Assembly: GCA_964427505.1 (NCBI GenBank)
Contig: CAYRUO010000004.1
Location: forward strand, 62,001-126,000
Reading direction: 5' to 3'
Source of the DNA: Thermanaerothrix sp034436175
GTDB lineage: Bacteria; Chloroflexota; Anaerolineae; Anaerolineales; Anaerolineaceae
Length of the DNA: 64,000 nucleotides
Shown: one piece after another, positions 41,153 to 49,659 of the stretch
How positions within the stretch are numbered: the first letter of the stretch is position 1
Layout of the letters: each line of letters opens with the position of its first letter
Program-made: the position numbers and the translations under genes
The notes under the pieces: generated by a model
Told to the model about the DNA's origin: nothing
What the model saw: the letters and a program-made list of their open reading frames with translations, nothing else
Databases searched by the model: none

Positions 41153-41551
41153 ATGTCTGCGCTCAAGTATTTCCTCTTACTCGTTTCTACACTCATGGTT
41201 GTTGCCTGCTCGCCAACTTCAACCTCTGCCCCATCATCGTCAACGCCCACCCCGGCTCTAATTTTATCTCTCTCCACCTCCCCTTCTCCTCCCAAGATGG
41301 GAGAAGTTGAAATCATCTTAACCCTTCAAGACGCGCAAGGTCGAGTCCTCGAAGGGGCTGAGGTCACGGTAACCGCCGAGCATACCGACATGAGCGGCAT
41401 GGAGATGCAAGGGAATGCCGTCGAACAAGGCCAAGGGCGCTATGCCATTCGGGCCAATTTCAGTATGAGCGGCAATTGGTCAATAAAGGTTCAAGTCAGG
41501 AAAGGAGAACTGTCCTACCAGCAAGATTTTGCCCTTAGCATTATGCCCTAA
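41153..41551 (+). CDS. Small lipoprotein with Ig-like/YtkA-type domain
   Basis: 132 residues: a lipoprotein signal (LMVVACS near 19), a Ser/Thr/Pro linker and a beta-sandwich domain with EVEIILTLQDAQGRVLEGA...VTVTAEHTDMSGMEM near 50-90 and NWSIKVQV at the end. This resembles YtkA/FixH-like domains. Two Met-rich turns (MSGMEMQ and FSMSG) could bind copper(I), which would suit the oxidase 28 bases upstream; this is inference. GAGGTG lies before ATG 41153. Confidence 0.65.
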   Translation: MSALKYFLLLVSTLMVVACSPTSTSAPSSSTPTPALILSLSTSPSPPKMGEVEIILTLQDAQGRVLEGAEVTVTAEHTDMSGMEMQGNAVEQGQGRYAIRANFSMSGNWSIKVQVRKGELSYQQDFALSIMP

Positions 41552-41622
41552 CCATTCGCTTATCCAGAAGAGCGGCTAACTCCCCTCGGTTCCCTGCATC
41601 TTTAATCATCGCGCCATCACCT

Positions 41623-41656
41623 ATGCCCCCAATCGTGGGGGCATCCTTTTTCTATT
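41623..41656 (+). terminator. Intrinsic terminator after the oxidase pair
   Basis: An 8-bp GC-rich stem (TGCCCCCA/TGGGGGCA around the loop ATCG) followed by TCCTTTTT. Closes the oxidase-lipoprotein unit. Confidence 0.85.
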
Positions 41657-41671
41657 CCCCACCTATGGCGC

Positions 41672-41700
41672 TTGACATTATAGAACATATTTTCTATAAT
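41672..41700 (+). promoter_or_regulatory. Consensus promoter embedded in a palindrome
   Basis: Perfect TTGACA (41672-41677), 17 bases, perfect TATAAT (41695-41700). From 41677 to 41700 runs a perfect inverted repeat, ATTATAGAA-N6-TTCTATAAT, so a dimeric repressor bound there would cover the spacer and -10. The core AGAACATATTTTCT differs by one base from a GAAC-N4-GTTC SOS-type box; this may be chance. Confidence 0.65.
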
Positions 41701-41763
41701 CGAGACAACTCTGTTATTTCTCTGTTATTTACGACTCCTGCCAAAAGAAAAAAGGAGAACCCC

Positions 41764-42501
41764 ATGGATACCCAATCTCTTTCCCCTAGTCAGTGGTTTT
41801 CAAACCTGATCGCACGCCTGCGCCTGCGCCCGGGTTTTGTCTTCGGTATCATCATCCTTACCGCACTGCTGGCTTTTGAGATTTTCAACTACAGCACCAC
41901 CGATTACGCCCTGCGCGATCTCTTGGGCGGGCTTTCCTTCGCCGGCATCCAATGGTCTACCATTCTTGCTATCGCCTTTTGCGGCATCGATTTTGCCGGA
42001 ATCGCTCGTCTTTTCACCCCTGAACAAGGAGCTTACGAGCCGAAAGAGGTTTGGTATCTCTTCGGCGCGTGGCTGTTGGCCGCCACGTTCAACGCCTTGT
42101 TGACCTGGTGGGGCGTTTCGATGGCCATCGTCTCCCATACGCCGGCCAGCACCTCGGTGATTGATCGGGAAACACTGATCACGGTAGTGCCCATCTTCGT
42201 CGCCATGATGGTGTGGGTGATCCGAATTCTGATCATCGGGACGCTTTCGGTTGCCGGGGAACGCCTCTTCTCAACCGGAGACCAGCCCCTATTACGCGCC
42301 CCCCTACGCCGCACGCGCCCCGTCGCAAGTGCCAGTCCTACTGTTGCCCCTTCAACCTTCGCCCCTCGCCCCACACCGGCTGCCAACCTAACTTCGCGGC
42401 CCACCCCTACCACCAGCCCTTCTCGCCCCGAGCCCACTTATCACAGCCTAAACGCCCGCTCCGCACGCGGCAGTGAAGATCATCCACGCACCCTCTTGTA
42501 G
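41764..42501 (+). CDS. Membrane protein with Pro/Thr-rich C-terminal tail
   Basis: 245 residues. Four predicted membrane segments (about 26-45, 55-80, 96-118 and 137-160), then an 85-residue cytoplasmic or external tail very rich in Pro, Thr, Ser, Ala and Arg (repeated PRPTP-like units), probably disordered. No family recognised. AAAAGGAG before ATG 41764; the longer open frame from 41623 runs through the promoter and is rejected. Transcribed alone from a strong, probably repressed promoter. Confidence 0.7.
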   Translation: MDTQSLSPSQWFSNLIARLRLRPGFVFGIIILTALLAFEIFNYSTTDYALRDLLGGLSFAGIQWSTILAIAFCGIDFAGIARLFTPEQGAYEPKEVWYLFGAWLLAATFNALLTWWGVSMAIVSHTPASTSVIDRETLITVVPIFVAMMVWVIRILIIGTLSVAGERLFSTGDQPLLRAPLRRTRPVASASPTVAPSTFAPRPTPAANLTSRPTPTTSPSRPEPTYHSLNARSARGSEDHPRTLL

Positions 42502-42523
42502 CCCCCACCTTCTCCTCCTGGCT

Positions 42524-42556
42524 CGAGCCTGACAACCTTAGGGTTGATCAGGCTCG
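42524..42556. terminator. Bidirectional hairpin between convergent genes
   Basis: CGAGCCTGA (42524-42532) pairs with TCAGGCTCG (42548-42556), with more pairing inside. It covers the 3' end of the histidine kinase gene. It has no U tract on either strand, so termination would be weak or factor-dependent. Confidence 0.4.
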
Positions 42557-43935
42557 ACGCCATCTTGGGCCGGTGTTTCGGCAGGTAAATGAACGATGAA
42601 GGTCGTTCCGTGCCCCAGGCGGGATTGAACCTCGATCCATCCCCCATGGCTTTGCACAATGCGCTGGGCAATGGCTAAGCCCAACCCATAGCCGAAAGGT
42701 GCATTTTCGCCGTTCTGACTCCGCCCGCGATAAAAACGTTCAAAAATATGGGGTAAATCTTCCTCGGGGATACCCGGGCCGCTGTCGCTCACGCTGATCT
42801 GAATATCATTACCCACACGCCGCAGTCCTAACCGCACTTCACCCCCAGCCGGCGTATACTTGATGGCATTGCCCACCAAATTGATCAGGACTTGCTTGAG
42901 GCGATCTTTATCACCGATAAACGTAATGGGTTCGATCTCTGCAATATCCAGTGAACGCCCACCTTTCGCCAGGTGTTGCATCTGTTGGTAAACTTCCAGC
43001 ACCAGGCTATCCAGAGCCATTGGTTGGCGGTCCAGGGTCAGAGAACCGGCTTCGGCCTGAGCCATCAGCAATAAATCACCTACCAGGCGCGTCAGACGAT
43101 CAACTTCCTGCTCAATGGCTTGCACCGATTCGGGCTCCACCGTGCCCGTCAAGCGCATTAGCCCCAGTTCCCCTTTAATGACGGTGAGTGGGGTGCGCAA
43201 CTCATGGCTCACATCGGCCAGGAAGCGCCGCTGGGCGTGGAAGAGATTTTCCAGGCGTTCCAAGGTCGTGTTAAAAGCCATGATCAATTGTCGAAATTCT
43301 ACATCGGTCTCTTGCGCCGCCAGAGGAATACGCCGCGAGAGATCATCGGCCCGGGTGATCTGTAAAGCCGCCTCGGTCACCACCTGCAATGGCGCCAATA
43401 CATAGCCGGTGCCCAACCAAGTCCCCACACCCACAATGATCACGGCTAAAACGAACATAGTCACCAATAATGTCGCCAGCGTACGTTGGGCGACCAACAG
43501 CAGGTCTAAACTTAACGCCACCTGAAGCACCCCCACCGGGCCGCGGTTGCTCCGCAGTGGCACCGAGAGCACACGCAAATGAATCTCACCGCTCGAGATG
43601 GAGCGATAGACTGGGCGTCCGTAACTTAAACCCACCATATCCAGCGGCTGTAACAAGCCAAAGGGGCGGGAAATTTGGAGTTGCCCTTCGGCGTCCCAGA
43701 CCTGAAAAAACAGGTTCTCCAGGGGTTGAAAACCGATTACCGTGCGCTGATCAAACTGATTGGCGGTATTGACACGCAAACGGCTGATGAGTTGGGTCGC
43801 CGCGCGCGCCAACCGTGTGTCCACCTCACCGAGTAGCGTCTGACTGACCAAGACAAAAACCAATCCCCCAACGATAAGTAAGACACCCCCCAAGAGTGAG
43901 GTGTAGAGAAGGGTAAGCCGCAACCGCAGGGACAT
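42538..43935 (-). CDS. Two-component sensor histidine kinase
   Basis: 465 residues: membrane helix (about 9-31), an extracytoplasmic sensor region of about 125 residues with no recognisable fold, a second helix (about 157-180), HAMP linker, HisKA with the phospho-acceptor His in DVSHELRTPLT (near 250), and a HATPase with NLVGNAIKYT, DSGPGIPEED and YGLGLAIAQ. It starts one base after the stop of the response regulator gene. The signal sensed is unknown. Confidence 0.93.
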   Translation of the reverse strand: MSLRLRLTLLYTSLLGGVLLIVGGLVFVLVSQTLLGEVDTRLARAATQLISRLRVNTANQFDQRTVIGFQPLENLFFQVWDAEGQLQISRPFGLLQPLDMVGLSYGRPVYRSISSGEIHLRVLSVPLRSNRGPVGVLQVALSLDLLLVAQRTLATLLVTMFVLAVIIVGVGTWLGTGYVLAPLQVVTEAALQITRADDLSRRIPLAAQETDVEFRQLIMAFNTTLERLENLFHAQRRFLADVSHELRTPLTVIKGELGLMRLTGTVEPESVQAIEQEVDRLTRLVGDLLLMAQAEAGSLTLDRQPMALDSLVLEVYQQMQHLAKGGRSLDIAEIEPITFIGDKDRLKQVLINLVGNAIKYTPAGGEVRLGLRRVGNDIQISVSDSGPGIPEEDLPHIFERFYRGRSQNGENAPFGYGLGLAIAQRIVQSHGGWIEVQSRLGHGTTFIVHLPAETPAQDGVEPDQP

Positions 43936-44616
43936 TTACTCTTCAGTTTCGCGGAGAACGTAGCCCACACTGCGTAAGGTATGAATCAAACGGGGTTCGC
44001 CTTCCGCTTCTAGTTTTTGTCTCAGGTAGCGAATATAGACATCCAGGACATTGCTCTCGCCGCTGAAATCATATCCCCAAATGCGATCAAAGATCATCTC
44101 CCGCGTCAATACCTGGCGGGGGTGGCGCATGAACAATTCCAAAAGATCAAATTCACGCGCCGTGAGAGGGATCAACCGCTGGCCGCGGCGGGCTTGTCGG
44201 GTGCGCGTGTCCAATTCGAGATCCGCGAATTTCAAAACCGGGGCGCGTTCAGCCTCGGTGCGCCGCAAGAGCGCCCGCACCCGGGCCAGAAATTCTTCTA
44301 CCTGGAAGGGTTTGACGATGTAATCATCTGCACCGGCATCCAAGCCCTGCACCCGATCCTGCACCGTGTCCTTGGCCGTTAACATCAGAATGGGCACTTT
44401 GCTGGCCGCACGTAAGCGCTGGCACACTTCCAGGCCGTCAATGCCCGGAAGCATCCAATCCAAAACCACTAGGTCAGGGCGCGATTCGCGGAAAAGCCTA
44501 AGGCCGCTCTCTCCATCCAGAGCCGCCTCTACCACGTAGCCCTCATAGGTCAATGCGCGCTTGAGAATACGCTGAATGGCTTCATCATCCTCGATAATCA
44601 GAATTCGCTCTTTCAT
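43936..44616 (-). CDS. OmpR-family response regulator
   Basis: 226 residues. Receiver domain with acidic pocket EDDE, phospho-acceptor Asp in VVLDWMLPG (near 52), and the Lys in IVKPF (near 102). C-terminal winged-helix DNA-binding domain (about 128-222) with LTAREFDLLELFMRHP and SNVLDVYIRYLRQKL. Cognate kinase is the abutting downstream gene. Its targets are unknown; the divergent RNase D gene lies about 130 bases away. Confidence 0.95.
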   Translation of the reverse strand: MKERILIIEDDEAIQRILKRALTYEGYVVEAALDGESGLRLFRESRPDLVVLDWMLPGIDGLEVCQRLRAASKVPILMLTAKDTVQDRVQGLDAGADDYIVKPFQVEEFLARVRALLRRTEAERAPVLKFADLELDTRTRQARRGQRLIPLTAREFDLLELFMRHPRQVLTREMIFDRIWGYDFSGESNVLDVYIRYLRQKLEAEGEPRLIHTLRSVGYVLRETEE

Positions 44617-44734
44617 ATACCCTCCGCGTGTTGAAAATAATATATCACAACTTCCTCAACGGCGCTTGTCCTCGGCAAAGGGCAAAAATCACCCTTAAAC
44701 ACACTGAGAACTTCCTGCTCGCCTATCCTTCTGC

Positions 44735-44748
44735 TATAATCCTGACCA
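44735..44748 (+). promoter_or_regulatory. Extended -10 promoter of a leaderless RNase D mRNA
   Basis: TGC-TATAAT (TATAAT at 44735-44740) ends only seven bases before ATG 44748, so the RNA start should fall at or within a base of the start codon. No ribosome binding site is present. Confidence 0.65.
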
Positions 44749-45899
44749 TGACCACAGATGCTTCACCACTTATTTGGATAGATCAATCTGAAGCCCTTAG
44801 AGGCCTGATCGAACATCTCTTGCAGTGTTCCCAGGTGGCTGTAGATACCGAATCCAACAGCCTCTACGCTTATCAGGAACAGGTCTGTCTGATCCAATTT
44901 TCAACCCCTGAAGCCGATTATCTTGTAGATCCTTTACGTCTGAGAGACCTTGCCGCCCTCGGCCCGCTGTTTGCTTCGGAACGCATTGAGAAAATTTTTC
45001 ATGCCGCAGAATATGATCTGATCTGCCTCAAACGCGATTTTGGCTTCACCTTCCGCAATATCTTCGATACCATGCATGCGGCACGCATCCTCGGGCGCAG
45101 TGAGGTGGGATTAGCCAGCCTGCTCAAACAGGAATTCGGTTTGCAGTTGGAAAAACACTACCAGCGTGCCGACTGGTCTCAACGCCCTCTGCCGCCGGCC
45201 ATGCTGGAATATGCCCGCCATGATACTCATTACTTGATTCCGCTGCGCCAGCGTCTGGCCACTGCATTGCAACAGAAAGGTTTATGGGAACTGGCCCAAG
45301 AAGACTTTGCCCGCCTTACCGAAGTGATCCCGCCCAACACCGACTTGAGCCGCGGGCCGGATTGGAACCTGGCCCAGCGCTATAACTTGAGCCCTCAGCA
45401 GATGGCCGTCTTAGCCGCCTTATATGCTTTTCGTGACGAGCAGGCACGACAGGCCAACCTTCCGCACTTCAAAGTTCTCAGCAACGAAGTCCTGCTCGAA
45501 CTGGCGCGCACCCTACCCCAAAACCCGCGGGATCTTTCTCGCATAGGTTTGCTGAACGCCAAACAGCGGGCGCGTTTCCAAGAAGGCTTGCTCAACACCA
45601 TTCGCGCGGCACTCACTGCTCCACCCCCACCGCGCCCGCGCAATGGGATGCCTGATGAGGCTACTCTGGCCCGCCTGGAACACCTGCGCCAGTGGCGTAA
45701 ACAATTGGGGCGGCACTTAGGCGTCGAATCCGACATTATCTTGCCCCGTGACCTTATGGAGCGCATCGCACGCGAAAACCCCACCCGCCTCGAGGATTTA
45801 GGCCGGATTATGCACTCCACCCCCTGGCGTTTTCGACGCTTTGGAACGGAAATTTTACGTGTCCTACAAGAGGCTAACTTCGCCCTTGCTCACCCCTAA
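44748..45899 (+). CDS. rnd: Ribonuclease D
   Basis: 3'-5' exoribonuclease acting on tRNA and other structured RNA ends. DEDD-type exonuclease motifs: AVDTESNSLY (near 30), FHAAEYDLICLK (near 84) and YARHDTHYL (near 158), then an HRDC domain (about 210-285: LSPQQMAVLAALYAFRDEQAR...LPQNPRDLSRI) and a second C-terminal helical part. 383 residues. The start is ATG 44748; the upstream open frame from 44628 would run through the promoter. Confidence 0.92.
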   Translation: MTTDASPLIWIDQSEALRGLIEHLLQCSQVAVDTESNSLYAYQEQVCLIQFSTPEADYLVDPLRLRDLAALGPLFASERIEKIFHAAEYDLICLKRDFGFTFRNIFDTMHAARILGRSEVGLASLLKQEFGLQLEKHYQRADWSQRPLPPAMLEYARHDTHYLIPLRQRLATALQQKGLWELAQEDFARLTEVIPPNTDLSRGPDWNLAQRYNLSPQQMAVLAALYAFRDEQARQANLPHFKVLSNEVLLELARTLPQNPRDLSRIGLLNAKQRARFQEGLLNTIRAALTAPPPPRPRNGMPDEATLARLEHLRQWRKQLGRHLGVESDIILPRDLMERIARENPTRLEDLGRIMHSTPWRFRRFGTEILRVLQEANFALAHP

Positions 45900-45941
45900 C
45901 TCCATTTAGGTAAATCTTCTTGGTTACAGAAGGAGCCCGAC

Positions 45942-47339
45942 ATGCGTATCCATTTTTTGGGGGCTGCTCAAACCGTTACCGGCGCGCAATTCCTACTTGA
46001 GGTTAACGGCCACACTCTGCTTTTAGAATGCGGTCTCTATCAGGGCAAACGGGAAGAATCCTATCGCCGCAACCAGACGTTTGCTTTTGATCCTCGCCAA
46101 ATCTCGGCGGCGATCCTTTCTCATGCTCACATTGATCACAGCGGCAATTTACCCAACTTGGTCAAGCAAGGCTATGCCGGTCCAATTTACACGACCCCCG
46201 CCACCGCCGCTCTAGCCGACATCATGGTGCGTGATTCTGCCCATGTGTTAGAGGCCGATGTCAACTATGTCAATAAAAAACGGCGTAAACGTGGTGAACT
46301 ACCGCTTGAGCCCCTATATACTGTGGCCGATGCCGAAAAGGTGTCTCCCCTTTTCCACGGGATTCCTTATCAACAGCCCTTCGAACCCATACCCGGTGTG
46401 CAGGCAACTTTAGTTGATGCCGGACATATCTTGGGATCGGCGGCCATCGTGCTTGATATTGAAGAGCAAGGACAACGCTTTCGGCTTTGGTTCTCAGGGG
46501 ATATTGGACGGGAACGTTTACCCTTGTTACGTGATCCCGTATTACCCGAAAAGGCAGATTTTCTGATGATGGAATGCACCTACGGAGATCGCCCTCATCA
46601 CGATCCTGAAGAGGCCTACCAGCACTTACGCGAGGTGACCCAACGCACCTTGGCGCGAGGGGGTAAAGTGATCATCCCGGCCTTTGCCGTGGGGCGCACC
46701 CAGGAATTAGTCTATTGCTACAATCGCATGCTCCAAGCCGGTGAAATTCCACCCGTGCCCATTTACGTGGATAGCCCGCTGGCCGTGGCAGCCAGCCGCA
46801 TCTTCCAACATTTCGCCGACCTCTTCGATGAAGAAACCCGCGCCTTTGTCCAAAGCGGTGGTCACCCAGCACTCAGTTACCCCCAACTACATTACATCCA
46901 ATCGGTCGAGGAATCCCGTGCCCTCAACGACCGCATGGACCCGATGATCATCATTTCTGCCTCAGGGATGGCGGAAGCCGGGCGGATTCTCCATCATCTC
47001 AAGCACAATATCCAGAATCCGCGTAACACGATTGTGATTGTCTCTTGGCAAGCACCGGATACCCTGGGGCGGCGACTGGTGGAAGGCGCGCCCGTCGTGC
47101 GCATCTTCGGCGAACTTTTTGATCGCCGCGCCGAAGTCGTGGCGATTGATGGGTTTTCAGCCCATGCCGGTCAAGACATGCTCTTGCACTACGCTGAAGC
47201 CAGCCGCGCCAGCCTGCGCCGGATTATCCTCGTCCATGGCGAACCCACTGCTGCGGATGCGCTGCGCGAAAAAATACTCCAGGAGGGTCTGCCCAAGCCG
47301 ATTTATCCTGCGTGGGGTGAAACGCTAACCCTGCCCTGA
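45942..47339 (+). CDS. Metallo-beta-lactamase / beta-CASP RNA nuclease-like protein
   Basis: 465 residues of the CPSF73-like family. MBL motifs SHAHIDHSGNLP (near 61), GSAAIVLDI and FSGDIG (zinc ligands), then the beta-CASP domain with CTYGDRPH, IPAFAVGRTQELVY and SASGMAEAGRILHHLKHN, ending in the RMMBL part (DGFSAHAGQ...ILVHGEPTA). These proteins are RNA endo- and/or 5'-exonucleases in bacteria. AAGGAGCCC before ATG 45942. Follows RNase D by 42 bases; a shared RNA-decay role is plausible. Confidence 0.92.
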   Translation: MRIHFLGAAQTVTGAQFLLEVNGHTLLLECGLYQGKREESYRRNQTFAFDPRQISAAILSHAHIDHSGNLPNLVKQGYAGPIYTTPATAALADIMVRDSAHVLEADVNYVNKKRRKRGELPLEPLYTVADAEKVSPLFHGIPYQQPFEPIPGVQATLVDAGHILGSAAIVLDIEEQGQRFRLWFSGDIGRERLPLLRDPVLPEKADFLMMECTYGDRPHHDPEEAYQHLREVTQRTLARGGKVIIPAFAVGRTQELVYCYNRMLQAGEIPPVPIYVDSPLAVAASRIFQHFADLFDEETRAFVQSGGHPALSYPQLHYIQSVEESRALNDRMDPMIIISASGMAEAGRILHHLKHNIQNPRNTIVIVSWQAPDTLGRRLVEGAPVVRIFGELFDRRAEVVAIDGFSAHAGQDMLLHYAEASRASLRRIILVHGEPTAADALREKILQEGLPKPIYPAWGETLTLP

Positions 47340-47396
47340 AATCGGGTGGGTCTTTAATACCGTCTTTGCTCTGTGTTATAATAAGCACAGCCGCTC

Positions 47397-47484
47397 GGAG
47401 AGGTGCCGGAGTGGACGATCGGGGCGGTCTCGAAAACCGTTGTGGTCCTTTGGGCCACCGTGGGTTCGAATCCCACCCTCTCCG
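47397..47484 (+). tRNA. tRNA-Ser (anticodon CGA)
   Basis: 88-base class II tRNA. Acceptor stem GGAGAGG with CCTCTCC (47477-47483), discriminator G, anticodon loop with CGA at 47431-47433 (reads UCG), a long variable arm (about 47441-47459) and a T arm with GGTTCGAATCC. The 3' CCA is not encoded. An extended -10 (TGT-TATAAT, 47374-47382) lies just upstream. Confidence 0.95.
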
Positions 47485-47535
47485 CCTCAGATTGGGTACT
47501 TTTTTCCCAAAAACGTAGTATGAAACCAAATGATA

Positions 47536-47561
47536 GGACAGGCACAATCGCCTGTCCTTTT
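47536..47561 (+). terminator. Terminator after tRNA-Ser
   Basis: An 8-bp stem GGACAGGC/GCCTGTCC (47536-47543 with 47550-47557) followed by TTTTCCTTT. Confidence 0.75.
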
Positions 47562-47752
47562 CCTTTGTCCCTTGTCTAATACCCATTAGAGACCGGCTCT
47601 ATTGGAACCATTAACGTCACTGGCAACAGCGAATAAAGAACCTAACGCTTCCCATGCTCTGGACATTACGATTGATTTCCGCGGTCAATCGCAAGCCCCC
47701 TTTCGGATGTTTTCTAGCACAGAGGCCGCTTAATCACCGAACGCTGGATTTA
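47562..47752. other. Intergenic stretch with no recognised gene
   Basis: Between the tRNA terminator and the SWIM gene terminator. One plus-strand frame is open for 47 codons but has no start codon and no ribosome binding site. Nothing else is seen. Confidence 0.4.
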
Positions 47753-47794
47753 AAACCGCAAGCGGATCCCCCTTGTAAAGGGGCCCGCTCGCGC
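47753..47794 (-). terminator. Terminator after the SWIM-domain gene
   Basis: On the minus strand an imperfect GC-rich hairpin (about 47762-47790, outer CCGCT/AGCGG and inner CCCCTT/AAGGGG arms) leads into GGTTTTAAA. Confidence 0.6.
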
Positions 47795-47816
47795 TTAAGG
47801 GGCTTATTCTATACGG

Positions 47817-48059
47817 CTACGAATTGACCGGCTGAGTCAGCATATTTTCCAGGACGATCTCCAGTGCCATGGTGTGGCTGCAAACACCTCGACTGCGGAA
47901 AAACTCGCAATCGCACTGCCATTTGCCATGATCGAATTGAACCACATGGGTATTGTTCTCCCCTTCCACCGTCACCGTGAAGGTTTGAAAGCGAATGCGT
48001 TCACGCTCCTGGGCATATCGTCTGGCTTTCTCGCGCTTGCCAATCATCCCGTAATCCAT
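47817..48059 (-). CDS. Small SWIM zinc-finger protein
   Basis: 80 residues. A basic N-terminal helix (GKREKARRYAQERERIR) is followed by two beta strands and a SWIM motif CDC-x9-CSH (WQCDCEFFRSRGVCSH near 48-63), a zinc site linked to DNA or protein binding. A stand-alone SWIM domain this small cannot be an enzyme by itself. AAGGAG before ATG 48059; an upstream extension to 48119 overlaps a terminator arm and is rejected. Single-gene unit. Confidence 0.8.
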   Translation of the reverse strand: MDYGMIGKREKARRYAQERERIRFQTFTVTVEGENNTHVVQFDHGKWQCDCEFFRSRGVCSHTMALEIVLENMLTQPVNS

Positions 48060-48100
48060 CACGCATCTCCTTTCATGGGTTGGAAAAAGGTTAAACAAGC

Positions 48101-48127
48101 AAAAAGGCACGCGAAACACCGCGTGCC
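48101..48127 (-). terminator. Terminator after the acetyltransferase gene
   Basis: A perfect 8-bp stem (48106-48113 with 48120-48127) with a 6-base loop, followed on the minus strand by TTTTT (48105 to 48101). Confidence 0.85.
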
Positions 48128-48199
48128 GTGAAAGACTAGGGGAAGGATAAAACAGGATGCTTCTTCATAGAACCTACTTCTATGATATACGCTCTTGCG

Positions 48200-48688
48200 T
48201 CATGAGTCAACTATTTTTTCCAGGATTAACGCATCTTCGCCGTCACTGTAATAATGCTTCCACACATCCACTTCACGATAACCCTCGCGATAATATAGAT
48301 GAATCGCCGGCCAGTTTGTGCGCCGTACGCTTAAGCGGATACGCGGCATTCCTAATCGCTGCTCACATTCAAGCAATAATGCCCGCCCAATACCCAATCG
48401 CCGATGATCTGGGCTAACGCCCAACGTCAGGATCCAGCCTAATCGTTCCTTTGGCTTGGCCTCGCCGGCAATGAATCCGACCAGTTGATCATCCACCACG
48501 GCCTTCAAACGCACAACACCGGGCAAGGTCACTACCGCCACAATATCCAGCAAGGGCCAGGCATCACGACCAAAACAGGCCTTTTCCAAGCGGTAAAGGG
48601 CCTGGATATCCCGCCAGTTGGCTTCGAGAATTTGATAATGAACGGTGGTAACCAAGTTCGCTATTTGCGTAAAGGGGAGTTCGGCCAA
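48200..48688 (-). CDS. GNAT-family N-acetyltransferase
   Basis: A single GNAT domain (162 residues) similar to RimI-type enzymes. Motif A lies in ILTLGVSPDHRRLGIGRALL (near 88-107), with RRxGIG binding acetyl-CoA pyrophosphate, and motif B is NWPAIHLYYREGYREVD (near 125). Substrate unknown; may be a protein N-terminus. The TTG at 48688 has GAGGGGAG nine bases ahead. Both lie inside a hairpin (48673-48704), with the ribosome binding site in a stem and the TTG in the loop, so translation could be restricted. A later start is possible. Confidence 0.8.
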   Translation of the reverse strand: MAELPFTQIANLVTTVHYQILEANWRDIQALYRLEKACFGRDAWPLLDIVAVVTLPGVVRLKAVVDDQLVGFIAGEAKPKERLGWILTLGVSPDHRRLGIGRALLLECEQRLGMPRIRLSVRRTNWPAIHLYYREGYREVDVWKHYYSDGEDALILEKIVDS

Positions 48689-48704
48689 ACTGACCGACTC
48701 CCCT
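48673..48704 (-). terminator. Hairpin between the SPFH gene and the acetyltransferase gene
   Basis: AGGGGAGT (48673-48680) pairs with ACTCCCCT (48697-48704), plus three inner pairs. On the minus strand it is followed by only TTT, so it may be a weak terminator or a cap on the acetyltransferase ribosome binding site. Confidence 0.5.
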
Positions 48705-48721
48705 CTTCAAGACGTCAAAAT

Positions 48722-49633
48722 CTAGGATTGAGGCGTCCCACTGCCCTGCTCACCGCGTAAGCGGATGAAATCTCCTAGCAAACTGGTGAACTCCATGGGG
48801 AAGATATACTTGGTAGAGGGCGAGTTAGCCATGCTCTTAAGGGTTTCAAAGTACTGCAGGGTTAGCGTCTTGGAATCCAAACGGTTGGCCACCGAGAAAA
48901 TTTTCTCCAAGGCCGCCGCATAGCCCTCCGCCCGCAAGAGTTGCGCTTCACGTTCACCTTCGGCGATGAGGATGGAAGCCCGCTTTTGACCCTCCGCCTT
49001 TAGGATGGCCGCCTGCTTTTCACCTTCGGCTACGTTGATCGCCGCTTCACGGGTACCATTGGATTCGGTTACAATCGCGCGGCGGTTGCGCTCTGCCGAT
49101 AACTGGCGGTTCATCGCTTCTTGCACTTCGCGCGGCGGGATGATCTCACGGATTTCCACATTGGTGACCTTGACACCCCACCGCTCGGTTACCTCATCCA
49201 GGCGGGTGCGCAAAGCGTGGTTGATCTGTTCGCGTTCTGAAAGGACGCTATCCAGCATAATTGCCCCAATCACCGAACGCAAGGTGGTTGTGGCAATACC
49301 CTGAGCCGCCGCTTCAAAGTTAGCAACCTGCAAAACGCTCTGCACCGGATCAAAGACCTTGTAGTACCATAGGAAGTCAATTGAAATAGGCGCATTGTCG
49401 CTGGTAATAGCCGTCTGCGCCGGAATCTCGCGCACCTGCTCGCGCAAATCTACCCGCACTCCCCGATCAATGAAGGGGATCAGCAAGACCAACCCTGGCC
49501 CACGCGATCCTAAACAACGCCCCAGCCGAAAGACCACCAAACGCTGATATTCCGGAACGATGCGGATAGCAGCAGCCAGAAAAGCAATGCCGCCCACCAC
49601 AATCACGCCAATGAGACAATAAATCAATTCCAT
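48722..49633 (-). CDS. SPFH/band 7 (slipin-type) membrane protein
   Basis: 303 residues: one N-terminal membrane helix (about 4-24), the SPFH domain (RLGRCLGSRGPGLVLLIPFID...), then a long Ala/Glu-rich coiled coil (about 175-250, with repeats such as AEGEKQAAILKAEGQKRA) and a short tail. Slipins form large membrane scaffolds and are usually paired with an NfeD protein, as here. AAGGAGG before ATG 49633; a GTG two codons earlier is less well placed. Confidence 0.92.
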   Translation of the reverse strand: MELIYCLIGVIVVGGIAFLAAAIRIVPEYQRLVVFRLGRCLGSRGPGLVLLIPFIDRGVRVDLREQVREIPAQTAITSDNAPISIDFLWYYKVFDPVQSVLQVANFEAAAQGIATTTLRSVIGAIMLDSVLSEREQINHALRTRLDEVTERWGVKVTNVEIREIIPPREVQEAMNRQLSAERNRRAIVTESNGTREAAINVAEGEKQAAILKAEGQKRASILIAEGEREAQLLRAEGYAAALEKIFSVANRLDSKTLTLQYFETLKSMANSPSTKYIFPMEFTSLLGDFIRLRGEQGSGTPQS

Positions 49634-49659
49634 GGACACACCTCCTTAAAGTTTGTCTC

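Noticed and set aside
41623..41763. N-terminal extension of the membrane protein at 41764
   Set aside because: It would translate the upstream terminator and the promoter itself; AAAAGGAG before 41764 marks the true start.
47590..47734. Open plus-strand stretch of about 47 codons between tRNA-Ser and the SWIM gene
   Set aside because: No start codon or ribosome binding site and no recognisable motif; most likely chance, or a remnant too short to name.
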